Shown: positions 1 to 8,109 of the stretch, piece by piece
Layout of the letters: each line of letters starts with the position of its first letter
Position numbering within the stretch: position 1 is the first letter of the stretch
Source of the DNA: JANWJE01 sp044326545
GTDB taxonomy: Bacteria > Chlamydiota > Chlamydiia > Chlamydiales > Parachlamydiaceae
NCBI GenBank assembly: GCA_044326545.1
Contig: JBIRBM010000010.1
Span: forward strand, 1-64,000
DNA: 64,000 nt
Direction: 5' to 3'
Notes under the pieces: generated by a model
What the model was told of the DNA's origin: nothing
The model's database searches: none
What the model saw: the letters and a program-made list of their open reading frames with translations, nothing else
Translations under genes and position numbers: made by a program

Positions 1-91
1 AAACATCAAAAAGGCGAGCAGCTTCTGAAATTGACCCACCTTTTTCCACATACTTTAAAACTTTTTCACGTAAATCAATTGAATAACTCAT
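1..91 (-). CDS. IS630-family transposase, N-terminal part (runs off left edge)
   Basis: Reading leftwards from the ATG at 91 gives MSYSIDLREKVLKYVEKGG followed by SISEAARLFDV. This is the typical N-terminal helix-turn-helix start of IS630/Tc1-mariner type transposases, which bind DNA through this domain before a DDE catalytic domain. Only about 30 residues are inside the window, so the catalytic residues cannot be seen and intactness is unknown. It sits inside the integrated element. It could be a truncated remnant. Confidence 0.6.
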   Translation of the reverse strand, partial: MSYSIDLREKVLKYVEKGGSISEAARLFDV

Positions 92-135
92 TCAACAAGT
101 TTACTATTTTATTGTTAATTGTTCAACCTAATTCA

Positions 136-765
136 CTATATCAGTAATAAAAGATGATCTGTTATGCGTTGCGACTCATAGAGACGAATCCATCTTCTCA
201 AGGCTCGTTCTGAAATCCGAAGTTCCTTATCCTGACAATATGCAAGCAATCCCTGAAGATCGCTTTTCTGCTTATTTGAAAGAGGCGACCTATCGACGAC
301 TTTTGAGATAACGTTAGACGTCTCTTTTATAATTTTAGAATTTGAGATCTGCGCTTCTTGATTGTGGCCAATCTGTTGGCCTATTTTCTGTTCCAATTGC
401 TGCTCTTTTTGCTGGCCGCTATTTTGACGAAATGCACTTGTCTGTAAGCTGTAAACTGAATAAGTGCTGGACCCTTTGCCGGCCACTTTTTTGACATATC
501 CAAGGCCTATTAGCTGTTTTAACCTTGTACGCGAATTCTTGAGCGAGATACCTGCAGCTAAGGCACACGCCTCTCTACCAAACATAAATTCAAAGGGATC
601 TAGGTGTAATTGCTTGCTCATGCCCTTTAAAGGAACTAAAGAAGAGTTAGGAGAGATACGCTTGATCATCCATACAACAAACCGAATCATGACTGGATCT
701 TTTAAAAAATCCTCTGTCAAAAACTCATGTGGTATAGCAAGAAATACGTATGGAATTTTAGACAT
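136..765 (-). CDS. winged-helix replication-initiator-like protein
   Basis: Hypothetical protein of 209 residues. Residues about 60-110 (FGREACALAAGISLKNSRTR followed by LKQLIGLGYVKKVAG) look like a winged helix-turn-helix of the kind in phage or plasmid replication/helper proteins, followed by a Gln-rich linker (about 115-140) and a charged helical C-terminus. It starts 4 bp after the AlpA gene, so the two are probably cotranscribed. A role in element replication or regulation is inferred from the neighbourhood; the family is not recognised with certainty. Confidence 0.6.
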   Translation of the reverse strand: MSKIPYVFLAIPHEFLTEDFLKDPVMIRFVVWMIKRISPNSSLVPLKGMSKQLHLDPFEFMFGREACALAAGISLKNSRTRLKQLIGLGYVKKVAGKGSSTYSVYSLQTSAFRQNSGQQKEQQLEQKIGQQIGHNQEAQISNSKIIKETSNVISKVVDRSPLSNKQKSDLQGLLAYCQDKELRISERALRRWIRLYESQRITDHLLLLI

Positions 766-769
766 AGCT

Positions 770-991
770 TCATCCGCCTAAAAAATCCGTACTTTGAGTA
801 ATACCATTTTGGATTTGGCTTTGTTCCCAAGCTTCTATGTCAGATGAACGCCAGCGAGTTGAACCAGCTCCAAGTTTGACTGGTTTTGGGAATTTGCCAT
901 TTTTAGTCCATCGCCATATGGTAGGACGACTCACACCATATCGAATGGCGACTTCGGTATCTCTTAGAAAAGCTGATATATTTTTCATCAC
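770..991 (-). CDS. AlpA-family excisionase/regulator
   Basis: A 73-residue protein with the AlpA/MerR-like winged-helix pattern: FLRDTEVAIRYGVSRPTIWRW, then GKFPKPVKLGAGSTRWRSSD and a short 'IEAW' helix. The family binds DNA near integrase genes or att sites and acts as excisionase or transcription activator of integrated elements. It lies between the Rep-like gene and the integrase gene on the same strand, which fits. Two consecutive ATG codons could start it. Family call is firm; the exact target site is unknown. Confidence 0.85.
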   Translation of the reverse strand: MMKNISAFLRDTEVAIRYGVSRPTIWRWTKNGKFPKPVKLGAGSTRWRSSDIEAWEQSQIQNGITQSTDFLGG

Positions 992-1052
992 ATAGCCTCA
1001 TTTAAAGTTACTATGTGACATAGCATCTCATATGTAGATGCAGCTAGCGCCG

Positions 1053-1646
1053 CTATCTACATTTATTTTTTTCGCGTTGCCGTTTGATGTGATTACAAAA
1101 TGCGCGATAACCAATTGAACCATAATTACCTATAGAGCAATGCAATTTTTCTCCATCCTGATAAATGGGATCACCATCATGACTTTGCGGTAAGGCGGCC
1201 CATAGTTTTGCGTTTGTCCATTCTGTTTTGAGTTTAAGCTTCTTTCTAATCCATTGATCTAAAGCTGGCCAAGGGCGTTCTTTTTTAGCTGCTTCAATTC
1301 TTTGACGCCTACCCGCTTCCAATTTCATTCCGGCTTCAAACATGGTTAATTCCAGAGCGACCATGCTTGTTAAAGGAGAATCTGTCTGTTCAGAATAGAG
1401 CCAAACCAATTTGAGCAGCATTTGGACGATGTAAACATGCTCCGGGTTTATATTCAGATCGTCGGAAGCCCAAGTTACAATCCAACCAACACCTAATAGA
1501 GACTCGTCAGGTACTTCTAAAAAGCAGTGCATAAGGATTTTCTCCACTCCAAGGCCAGTCAGTTCGCTGATTCCTTTCCCAATGGGGTGTTTTTGAATGA
1601 TTTGAAGAAGACTGGGGGAGATCGTTGCTTTGAAAGTGCTGGTCAT
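1053..1646 (-). CDS. hypothetical protein coupled to integrase
   Basis: A 197-residue protein without signal peptide or membrane segment. Its start codon overlaps the integrase stop by 4 bp (ATGA type), so translation is probably coupled. The N-terminal half is hydrophobic-helical and rich in Leu; the C-terminal half is basic with a run of Lys/Arg helices (about 118-140 and 180-197), compatible with nucleic-acid binding. I do not recognise the family. Conserved position downstream of the integrase suggests an accessory function for the element. Confidence 0.6.
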   Translation of the reverse strand: MTSTFKATISPSLLQIIQKHPIGKGISELTGLGVEKILMHCFLEVPDESLLGVGWIVTWASDDLNINPEHVYIVQMLLKLVWLYSEQTDSPLTSMVALELTMFEAGMKLEAGRRQRIEAAKKERPWPALDQWIRKKLKLKTEWTNAKLWAALPQSHDGDPIYQDGEKLHCSIGNYGSIGYRAFCNHIKRQREKNKCR

Positions 1647-2947
1647 GGCATGGCTCTAGTTAGTAGATCTAATCGCTCGCCTAGTTTTTCCCAGGCTTGT
1701 CTCATCTCAATCTCATAGCCATAGCGCTGATAGATCCGTTTTATCTTATTTTCTTCCATGTGGTTTAAGCATCGTTCTGCTACTTCAGAAAGCACGCCCA
1801 AAGCATTCATGAGCGTAGCTCCTGTGCGGCGCAAATCGTGAGGCTTCCATACCCCTTTGGATAAAGTAAGAGCACTTATATTTTTGCTTCGATTTTTTAA
1901 ATTTCCATCAGTTCGTTGACGGTCTGTTATTTGCTTTGTAATTGTTTTTGGACAGATGTGCCCATTTCCTCGACTTGCAGGATAACACCATTCTCCTTGA
2001 CCTGAAAGTTCATGCAATCTCATAAAATGACGAAGCGCAAAAGGAGATAGATGAACGATATGTTCTCGTTGATTTTTGCTATTCTCAGCAGGAATAAGCC
2101 AGCTATTGCGTTCAATAGAAACATGGTTCCAACGAGCTTTTAATAGCTCACCGATACGACAACAAGTGGCTAGAGTGATCCAAATAGCCAATACATTCAT
2201 TTCTGTCATTTGAGAGATGGGTAGCTTTCTGGCTAGTTCACCAATTTCCTCTTCACTCAATACTCGCTCGCGTTCAATGTTGGCTCCCCCAATATTTTTC
2301 TTACTGACCATAGCGGTGGGATCTGATTCCAAAAGATCGCGCGTAACTGCAAACCTAAACATCTGACGAATAAGGCTAAAAACAACCTTTGCCATGCGCT
2401 TTACTCCTCGTTGAAGTAGGCGATCGGTTATTTCTGCCACATGAAGCTTACGAACATCCTTTACGTCCATTTCACCTATGAATGGCAGAACATCTTTTTC
2501 CATCATGCGACGAGCTTCTGCGCCCTGATCTTTGCGATTGATAAGATCGGTCACTGCCCATCGCTCGAAAAGATCTTTCACAAGAACCTTACCCGACTTT
2601 TCTTTGGCCCTTTCCGCAATTAACTTCTTTTTGTCTTCAATAGGGTCAGTCCCTTTATGCTTTACACCATGCTTCAATTCTTCAGCTAGGCTGCGAGCCG
2701 CAGGAACGGTTAAACCGGCGACATCATTACGACCTTGCCTAAAAGGGCCGAGTCCTTTCCTTCTCTCACGCCATTTGTCACCTTCTTTAACTGAGTAGCA
2801 AAAGATCCAAGACTTTGAACCTGCCGGCATGACTCGTAAGACAAGTCCTTTCACCTGAGAATCGCGAATGTAAATCGGCTTTCCTTGCGGCTTAATCTTT
2901 TGACAGAATTCATCAGAGGAAGATCGTGGGATTCGCTCTTGTACCAT
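1643..2947 (-). CDS. tyrosine recombinase / P4-type integrase
   Basis: Site-specific integrase of 434 residues. The N-terminus (about 15-110) is the DUF4102-like arm-binding domain (KGLVLRVMPAGSKSW, then WRERRKGLGPF). A SAM-like core-binding domain follows (about 115-215). The catalytic domain shows the first Arg in ATCCRIGELLKARW, the HxxR box in KPHDLRRTGATLM, a late His in CLNHMEENKIKRIYQRYGY and the nucleophile Tyr just after it. Family members of this length insert elements into tRNA genes, which agrees with the tRNA-Pro fragment 1.4 kb away. The gene overlaps the upstream reading frame by 35 bp and the downstream gene by 4 bp, so these form one operon. Confidence 0.93.
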   Translation of the reverse strand: MVQERIPRSSSDEFCQKIKPQGKPIYIRDSQVKGLVLRVMPAGSKSWIFCYSVKEGDKWRERRKGLGPFRQGRNDVAGLTVPAARSLAEELKHGVKHKGTDPIEDKKKLIAERAKEKSGKVLVKDLFERWAVTDLINRKDQGAEARRMMEKDVLPFIGEMDVKDVRKLHVAEITDRLLQRGVKRMAKVVFSLIRQMFRFAVTRDLLESDPTAMVSKKNIGGANIERERVLSEEEIGELARKLPISQMTEMNVLAIWITLATCCRIGELLKARWNHVSIERNSWLIPAENSKNQREHIVHLSPFALRHFMRLHELSGQGEWCYPASRGNGHICPKTITKQITDRQRTDGNLKNRSKNISALTLSKGVWKPHDLRRTGATLMNALGVLSEVAERCLNHMEENKIKRIYQRYGYEIEMRQAWEKLGERLDLLTRAMP

Positions 2948-4130
2948 ACTTTTTCTCCACTGTTTGTTGTTGTTCCACTGCTTTCTGTATTTCCCGAAGC
3001 TGTTCTCTTATCTCTGCTTCTGTTTCAGGAGATGGGCGAGATCGCTTTCCTGCTTGCTTTTGTCGTGCGCGCATAAGCTTTTTCCACATGTCCACTGTAA
3101 AAGAATCTTCCAATTCGGGAGGGTAAGGACCATATTCTTCATAAAAAGATGTGCTTTCTTCCTCGGATAGGCTCGCAAGATAAACTGATAAGTTTTTAAG
3201 ATCCTTCTGCAAATCTGCTTTAGTAATAAATACCTGATCTGGTCTCTGAAAGAATGGGAATAGCTGGACAATCTCTTTGTCATCGGAAGAGAAGATTTGA
3301 CAAAAGGGCAGATAGTAAAAATATTGCATGTCCAAATGCGCCTTTCCCTTTTTGCTACAACTCACAAAACCGCGAAGCAGACAATAGTGATATATAGTAT
3401 CGACGCGGTGAACGTACATAGCATAGGGAGCAAAATACCGTGGATCCGGGCACCCTTTACGTCTCCAGCGTCGCATGACCGCTCCAACATGTCCTGTATG
3501 GTCCTGAAAAAAATATCGAGCGATTCGTAAAACTACTTGACGGGGCGTTTTGCCAAAAAAACGCACCTCATCAGCATATGCAATCACTTCTTCCAGCGAC
3601 TCAAATTTAGGTACTTTTGCTTCCGCTTCTGTCTCTTGTTCTATTGTTTTGTATAAGGAAACCAAATCAACACCCGAATCTTCATCGCGAATCGCTTTTG
3701 CTTTGCGAAAATCCTCATCGGAAAAATTTCCGTCTGACAAATTGCGCAAAATCGGCAGCATCGGATGTTCACCCATAAAATATCCAGGCCCCATCTTACA
3801 ATTAGAGACCTCCACCATTCCTTCGCAAGGCGCTTGATATCCGTTCATGGGAATAAAATTATCATACAGAAGCTCGTTACACGCCATTTTCAGGGCATCG
3901 GGAAGCACAAAGGAATGAGAGTAGTGCATCTTGGTGGCAAGCCGCGCGACTTTCTTTTTCATTTCTTGGTCATCATCCCCTCGCACTTCTTTAGCCAAAT
4001 CGGAAATGAGTTCTCTTAGCAAGATCGGCGAAATGGGGTGTCGATAATAACGCATCAACATTACAACGCATTCGAAGCTCACCCACTCAAAGGTTGACTT
4101 ATCCATAAGAAAAGAAGGCCCAAAAGTCAT
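2913..4130 (-). CDS. hypothetical protein, first gene of integrase operon
   Basis: Unknown protein of 405 residues. The open frame extends further to 4214, but a strong ribosome-binding site (AAGGAG six bases before an ATG) sets the start at 4130 (MTFGPSFLMDK). No signal peptide or membrane segment is visible; the C-terminal 60 residues are Lys/Arg/Gln-rich and probably helical. It contains a His/Tyr/Trp-rich middle (about 225-290) without a motif I can assign. It overlaps the integrase start by 35 bp. Position beside att suggests a control or accessory protein of the element. Confidence 0.65.
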   Translation of the reverse strand: MTFGPSFLMDKSTFEWVSFECVVMLMRYYRHPISPILLRELISDLAKEVRGDDDQEMKKKVARLATKMHYSHSFVLPDALKMACNELLYDNFIPMNGYQAPCEGMVEVSNCKMGPGYFMGEHPMLPILRNLSDGNFSDEDFRKAKAIRDEDSGVDLVSLYKTIEQETEAEAKVPKFESLEEVIAYADEVRFFGKTPRQVVLRIARYFFQDHTGHVGAVMRRWRRKGCPDPRYFAPYAMYVHRVDTIYHYCLLRGFVSCSKKGKAHLDMQYFYYLPFCQIFSSDDKEIVQLFPFFQRPDQVFITKADLQKDLKNLSVYLASLSEEESTSFYEEYGPYPPELEDSFTVDMWKKLMRARQKQAGKRSRPSPETEAEIREQLREIQKAVEQQQTVEKKYGTRANPTIFL

Positions 4131-4332
4131 ACCGCACTCCTTATAATACACATCTACACTCATCCGCTTCGTGTGGCGGATATGTGGCGGATGCAACCAC
4201 TTGATTATGGCCAATAATAAAGCTTACAAGATAATACAATGACATGATATAAATCAATCTGAAACAGCAACTTAAACGCGATTTTTGCGAGACATGATAA
4301 GACAACATGAGACAGGATAAAACAGTTAAATA

Positions 4333-4379
4333 CTTGCATGGGGTGCAAGGGGTCGGAGGTTCGAATCCTCTCACTCAGA
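4333..4379 (+). other. att site: 3' half of tRNA-Pro(GGG)
   Basis: The sequence folds as the 3' part of a tRNA: anticodon stem CTTGC/GCAAG with loop ATGGGGT (anticodon GGG, Pro), variable bases GGGTC, T-arm GGAGG-TTCGAAT-CCTCT and the acceptor strand CACTCAG with discriminator A. No D-arm or 5' acceptor strand (it would need to read CTGAGTG or close) precedes it, so it is not a complete tRNA. Such a fragment is what integration into a tRNA 3' end leaves at the distal junction. Short reading frames crossing it are translation artefacts of tRNA sequence. Confidence 0.8.
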
Positions 4380-4391
4380 TTCTTTTCTTCC

Positions 4392-4438
4392 AAGGACTTA
4401 TGATAAGCTTGACCGCTTTTCTTAAGTCCTTTTTTTTA
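4392..4438 (+). terminator. Rho-independent terminator after tRNA fragment
   Basis: Nine-base perfect inverted repeat AAGGACTTA (4392-4400) / TAAGTCCTT (4423-4431) with a 22-base loop, running directly into a T-tract. It is probably the original terminator of the tRNA-Pro transcript, displaced together with the tRNA 3' end. Confidence 0.7.
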
Positions 4439-4486
4439 TCCCTCGTGCCAGGGATATGACAGGTAATCTACATAATTGCAATAAGG

Positions 4487-4544
4487 TATAATCGTTCATC
4501 AAAGCAAGTCAAAAAAGCTATTTTGGATTGAGTTTTCACTCAAT
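4487..4544 (+). promoter_or_regulatory. possible promoter and operator of the TIGR04255-HNH operon
   Basis: A consensus -10 box TATAAT lies at 4487-4492, about 85 bases before the first start codon; no good -35 box is at the right distance. Between it and the gene is an inverted repeat ATTGAG-(6)-CTCAAT (4527-4544) that could be an operator or a leader hairpin. Assignment is by position only. Confidence 0.35.
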
Positions 4545-4577
4545 TTAGACTACAGTGAATGAAAGCATGGAAAGCAT

Positions 4578-5336
4578 ATGATAGATTCGAATAAAGCTTA
4601 TAAAAGATATCACTACGAAAAAGCCCCTCTTCAAGAGGTGATTTTCGAGGCTAGGTTCTTAGATGAAGGCTATGACTTAACTTTACCTGGTCGTTTTTTT
4701 GATAGAATTTCCATGAAATTTCCTCAAAAAAAAGAAATTCAAAATAACAGATTTATAATATCTTCATATCCACTGATAACTCCACCAGTTATTCAGGCCC
4801 CTGTAATCCAAGCTTGGAATGAAAATCACAACAGTTGCCTGCAAATAGGTCCTGGAATTATATCTGCAAACGATATTAGTTATCTCAATTGGGAAAGATT
4901 TGCTGATAACATAAAAATTCTTCTAAATGGCTATTTTGACTGTGCCTCTCCTTCAATAGCACAGCGTATTGGATATCGTTGTATTAATCGTTTTTTAATA
5001 CCTAGTGAAAATATAATACTGTCTGATTATTTTCGTCTTGGATGTGCCTTACCAAATGAACTTATTAATCCATTGAGTCTAGGATTTAATATCGTTAAAG
5101 AATACAATTTCAAAAATAGAAAAATTTCTATTATTCTGAAATTTTATTCGGATACCCTGAGAGAAAATGAAAAAGGAGTCGCTTTTCTTCTCGACATAGA
5201 TTCCTTTACAATGGAAGAAATAACCGTAGAAAAACAAGCAATTTTAAGTGCTGCTTCTGACTGCCATGATTTGGAAAAAATTATTTTCGAGAGTTTACTC
5301 CAGGACAAAACAAGAGCTTTGATGGGGGCCAAATGA
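4578..5336 (+). CDS. TIGR04255-like protein, first gene of candidate defence operon
   Basis: A 252-residue soluble protein. The N-terminus (HYEKAPLQEVIFEARF) matches the opening motif of the sporadically distributed TIGR04255 family (typically about 260 residues), whose biochemical role is not established. The rest is a mixed alpha/beta protein with no enzymatic motif I can name. GGAAAG four bases before the ATG is an adequate ribosome-binding site. Its stop overlaps the next start (ATGA). The sporadic family distribution, AT-rich composition and position beside a tRNA att site suggest horizontal transfer. Sensor or adaptor function is inference from the nuclease in the same operon. Confidence 0.7.
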   Translation: MIDSNKAYKRYHYEKAPLQEVIFEARFLDEGYDLTLPGRFFDRISMKFPQKKEIQNNRFIISSYPLITPPVIQAPVIQAWNENHNSCLQIGPGIISANDISYLNWERFADNIKILLNGYFDCASPSIAQRIGYRCINRFLIPSENIILSDYFRLGCALPNELINPLSLGFNIVKEYNFKNRKISIILKFYSDTLRENEKGVAFLLDIDSFTMEEITVEKQAILSAASDCHDLEKIIFESLLQDKTRALMGAK

Positions 5337-5773
5337 TCTCGGTTGATAATTTTGATGATGCAAACATCCATAGATTTAAAACTGAAATGCATCAGACTAT
5401 TAACTTTTCCAGAAGTGGATTAAGTCATGATATAGATTTAAGATCTAGCCCATATAGGAGTCTAAATCCATTTTCTGAACTCAATTCAACGTCCACAACG
5501 TTATATACCTCGCTAGAAAACAAAATTGAAGAACTTAATTCTAAAAAGGAACTGCTTCTAATAAACAGAAATAAAATTTTCAATTCTTTATCGTATAGAT
5601 TTTTCAGTTTAGGTAAAGATAAAATTAATCTTCTCGATAGAGAGCTTGATAGAATAGAAGAAGAAATCTATTGTCTAAGAAGACCAGAACTTCAAAAAGA
5701 AATATTGTCAGCCAAAGATCTTATCGAAAAAACAAACAAAAACCTCTTAAAATACAAGCTTGAAACTTTTTAA
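5333..5773 (+). CDS. coiled-coil hypothetical protein, second gene of operon
   Basis: A 146-residue protein of unknown family. Residues 1-60 look flexible (Ser/Asn-rich); residues about 62-145 are strongly helical with heptad-like spacing (LENKIEELNSKKELLL, then DRELDRIEEEIYCL), a likely coiled coil. No signal peptide or catalytic motif. Its start overlaps the stop of the TIGR04255-like gene by 4 bp and its stop TAA shares one base with the ATG of the HNH gene, so all three are translationally coupled. A bridging role between the two partners is a guess. Confidence 0.65.
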   Translation: MISVDNFDDANIHRFKTEMHQTINFSRSGLSHDIDLRSSPYRSLNPFSELNSTSTTLYTSLENKIEELNSKKELLLINRNKIFNSLSYRFFSLGKDKINLLDRELDRIEEEIYCLRRPELQKEILSAKDLIEKTNKNLLKYKLETF

Positions 5774-6372
5774 TGGTTCTAATAAAACGCCATCAAAACC
5801 CTCCTTCTGGAAAAAAGTATCAGTATTACAAGCCTTTTTTAAGGATCGATTTTGATTATCGATGCGCCTATTGCAAAAGTCGAGAAGTCGTCGAAGGGGG
5901 AAGCAAAAAATTTCACATTGATCATTATAAACCCAAAAGCAAATTTATAAAATTAATTAATGACTATCTTAATTTATTTTACTCCTGTAGTGAATGTAAT
6001 AATGCTAAAAATGACTTTTGGCCGTCGATCTTAGATCGTCTCTTGCATAAATTCATTTTGAATCCTTGTGAACATGACTTCGACGAACATTATAATATGA
6101 ACCAAGTCGAGTGGCGAGGAAATACTCGAGTGGCAATATGGAATATCGAAAGATTAAGGTTAAACTCAAAAAAACGTGTTCAATTTAGACAGGATGAGTT
6201 CGATGTATGTCAAATCATTGAGGAGTTGAAACATAAACAGCAAGAACTCGAAAAGCTTTTACTTAAAAACAAGTTATCCAAAGAAACTAAAGAATCTTTT
6301 GAAAGTGATTTGAACGCTATCCAAAAACAAATTGCTATTCTTAAACGTAAAACACTTGAACCGCTAGAATAA
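5773..6372 (+). CDS. HNH endonuclease, third gene of operon
   Basis: A 199-residue protein with a zinc-ribbon HNH nuclease core: CxxC at residues 31-34 (CAYC), HIDHYKPKS at 48-56 (catalytic His region), then YLNLFYSCSECNNAKN with the second CxxC at 72-75 and the Asn that follows. The arrangement resembles the HNH subunits of the TIGR02646/PtuB type found in Septu and retron-associated systems, but no ATPase or reverse transcriptase gene is adjacent here. The C-terminal 50 residues are a predicted coiled coil (EELKHKQQELEKLLLKN), which may pair with the coiled-coil partner. Likely a DNA-cleaving effector of a defence module; the target is unknown. Confidence 0.85.
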   Translation: MVLIKRHQNPPSGKKYQYYKPFLRIDFDYRCAYCKSREVVEGGSKKFHIDHYKPKSKFIKLINDYLNLFYSCSECNNAKNDFWPSILDRLLHKFILNPCEHDFDEHYNMNQVEWRGNTRVAIWNIERLRLNSKKRVQFRQDEFDVCQIIEELKHKQQELEKLLLKNKLSKETKESFESDLNAIQKQIAILKRKTLEPLE

Positions 6373-6391
6373 ATTTCTTTGAGTTTACAAA

Positions 6392-6844
6392 TCACGATAG
6401 TGTTAGCTCAAGCTTCGCTTTTCTTCTTGAATAATCAGGCATTACCGTCTCAAGAAGTCTGTAAAATTTAGGCCCATGATGCGGGTACACGGCCTGGCAA
6501 AGTTCATGAGCAATTACATAGTCAATGCATTCGATAGGGGCTTTAATAAGCTCAAGGTTCAGCGTTAAGCGACCTGACGGAGCATAGCTTCCCCATCTTG
6601 ATTTCATTTTACGGATATGAAGCTCTTCATCCTCTGGCATAACTATAGAAGGGTTTGAAGGAAATTTTGAGAGGCAAAGCTTGAATGATGGTTTATCTGC
6701 CGTAGCCAGCTTTATGCGATATTGACGACCGAGATAAAGATGCGTTTCTCCGCTTACATAACTTCTGGCAGGTGTAAGCGGAAGAAATTGCTGAAAATCC
6801 TGCTGTTGCTTTTGAATCCAACGGGCTGGTTTATGTACTAGACC
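6392..6844 (-). pseudogene. decayed DUF45 / YgjP-like metalloprotease
   Basis: The 82-codon frame from the ATG at 6640 carries the C-terminal half of the YgjP/DUF45 domain: KMKSRWGSYAPSGRLTLN, then IDYVIAHELCQAVYPHHGPKF. Translating further upstream in the same frame gives family-like sequence (PARWIQ, HLYLGRQYRIKLA) without a start codon and with a stop shortly before it. The middle of the domain is missing, and the zinc site HExxH has become HELCQ. The gene is therefore truncated, internally deleted and probably inactive. In other genomes such genes often accompany type I restriction systems, which fits a decaying defence island. Confidence 0.75.
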
Positions 6845-6895
6845 TTCCGGTTGAATCCTGGAAATTTAGGCTGCATTAAAGCGCCGGGTTTAAGA

Positions 6896-7022
6896 AGCTG
6901 TTTTTAAATTGAAGCGGTCTATCGGTCGTATGAAAGATCTCATGGATAGATAATCATAGTCAGGTCCATATTTTTAAGTATGGACCCGTTTACGATGATT
7001 GAATCCTGAGGTTTTGACACTC
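6896..7022. repeat. palindromic repeat related to 12921-13076
   Basis: Begins with AGCTGTTTTTAAATTGAAGC, which closely matches the arms of the palindrome at 12921-13076. Its centre holds a perfect 8-bp inverted repeat GGTCCATA (6963-6970) / TATGGACC (6979-6986), flanked by AATCAT/ATGATT. The right arm is poorly preserved (GACACTC at 7016). Probably an old copy of the same MITE-like element. Confidence 0.45.
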
Positions 7023-7038
7023 TTAAAGAAGAGGTCTT

Positions 7039-8109
7039 TTAGCTAGGCATCATGCGAACATTTATCCGTTGCTTTAGATATGCAATCTCGTCCTTAACAG
7101 TCTGAATATCTACCTTTTTATTAGCAATTGTCGCCTGATTCGCACTCGCTTTCAAACGGCGGCAATGGATTTTAATTTCAGGCAAAACCCCATCCCCTTC
7201 CCATTTGGTTTTAAAGAAATAGGTATTCTTTTGATTTCCCCATGACTTTAAACCTTCAAGTTTTCCTATCTTTTCATAACGGTTCCCGGTTATGAACATG
7301 GCCCATTCATCTGGTTTAGGAAGATATGTTGAAAATTCTCCATTTTTTAAGCTTATTTCTGTATAGTCGTCATGGATTTCCAACTCATGATCTAATTCTC
7401 CTTTAAATGCATGAGCCTTCGTTATTTCTCCACTCGGAAGCTCGATGTCATCATTGGGGTTATAGGAAATACTGGCAATTTCGCTTTCGACCACTCCATC
7501 ACTTAATTGACTGATTTCAGAACTTAATGTGTTGATTTTCTCCTCTTTTTTTTCGATTTCACTCTTGAGTTCCTTTATTCTTTTTACATTCTCGTCCATT
7601 GTTTGATTAAGACAGGGTTCCTGTTTTTTTATCGTGTTTGAAGAGTGTTGTGTTTGCAACTGAGGTCCTGAAATTGAAGAAAAAATAGGTTGATCCGTGG
7701 AGATCTTGTTGTTGTTTCGAGAGCTTTTTTCAGGAGAATGGGCTAAATCCGTCATCTCTTTAATGAGCTCTTCCGATGGGCTTCGCTTGAGGTGTGGCAC
7801 ATTTGATTGAGAAGAGGTGGCATTACCTGATTCAGGAATCAATGAAGAGTGCTCATTATTGGATGGAGGAAATGCGTTTGATCCTTTCATCGGATCTTGT
7901 GAGGACGCCTCTTGTTTTTTTGTTTGTTTTACAACATGAAGATGAGACCAACAACGCTTAATCAAAAAACTTAAGGCTAAAGCTCCCAAAACGATTGTCC
8001 CAATGGTGACTATTTTTTTATTTTGATCGATGATTGGACGGAAAATCGATTCTTGAAAGCGAATGAGAGCTTCCCCCGCAGAACGAAAATATGTGTTAAT
8101 GTGCATCAT
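7039..8109 (-). CDS. single-pass membrane protein with coiled coil, possible Inc/effector
   Basis: A 356-residue protein of unknown family. One membrane segment lies at about residues 33-50 (IVTIGTIVLGALALSFLI). It is followed by a Ser/Asn-rich disordered stretch (60-165), a coiled coil (about 168-205, NVKRIKELKSEIEKKEEKIN) and a folded C-terminal domain of about 140 residues with many charged and aromatic residues. AAGGAGAG precedes the ATG. The architecture (N-terminal membrane anchor, large soluble tail) resembles secreted chlamydial membrane effectors, but the typical two-lobed hydrophobic hairpin of Inc proteins is absent. Similar layout to the proteins at 10890 and 51049. Confidence 0.7.
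   Translation of the reverse strand: MMHINTYFRSAGEALIRFQESIFRPIIDQNKKIVTIGTIVLGALALSFLIKRCWSHLHVVKQTKKQEASSQDPMKGSNAFPPSNNEHSSLIPESGNATSSQSNVPHLKRSPSEELIKEMTDLAHSPEKSSRNNNKISTDQPIFSSISGPQLQTQHSSNTIKKQEPCLNQTMDENVKRIKELKSEIEKKEEKINTLSSEISQLSDGVVESEIASISYNPNDDIELPSGEITKAHAFKGELDHELEIHDDYTEISLKNGEFSTYLPKPDEWAMFITGNRYEKIGKLEGLKSWGNQKNTYFFKTKWEGDGVLPEIKIHCRRLKASANQATIANKKVDIQTVKDEIAYLKQRINVRMMPS

Larger units (their letters stand above)
1..4379. mobile_element. right end of integrated element in tRNA-Pro
   Basis: All genes here (IS630-type transposase start, Rep-like protein, AlpA regulator, two unknown proteins, tyrosine integrase) point leftwards, and the block ends at a tRNA-Pro 3' half on the right. 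Integrase, AlpA and a tRNA fragment together are the usual signature of a site-specific integrated island. The tRNA fragment reads rightwards, so an intact tRNA-Pro should lie beyond the left edge, where the other end of the element would be. Element size cannot be judged from this window. Confidence 0.75.

Noticed and set aside
4300..4379. A complete tRNA-Pro
   Set aside because: No D-arm or matching 5' acceptor strand precedes the anticodon stem.
4141..4393. Two minus-strand ORFs over the tRNA fragment (RGFEPPTP / SERIRTSDPLHP)
   Set aside because: These peptides are well-known translations of tRNA 3' ends and not proteins.
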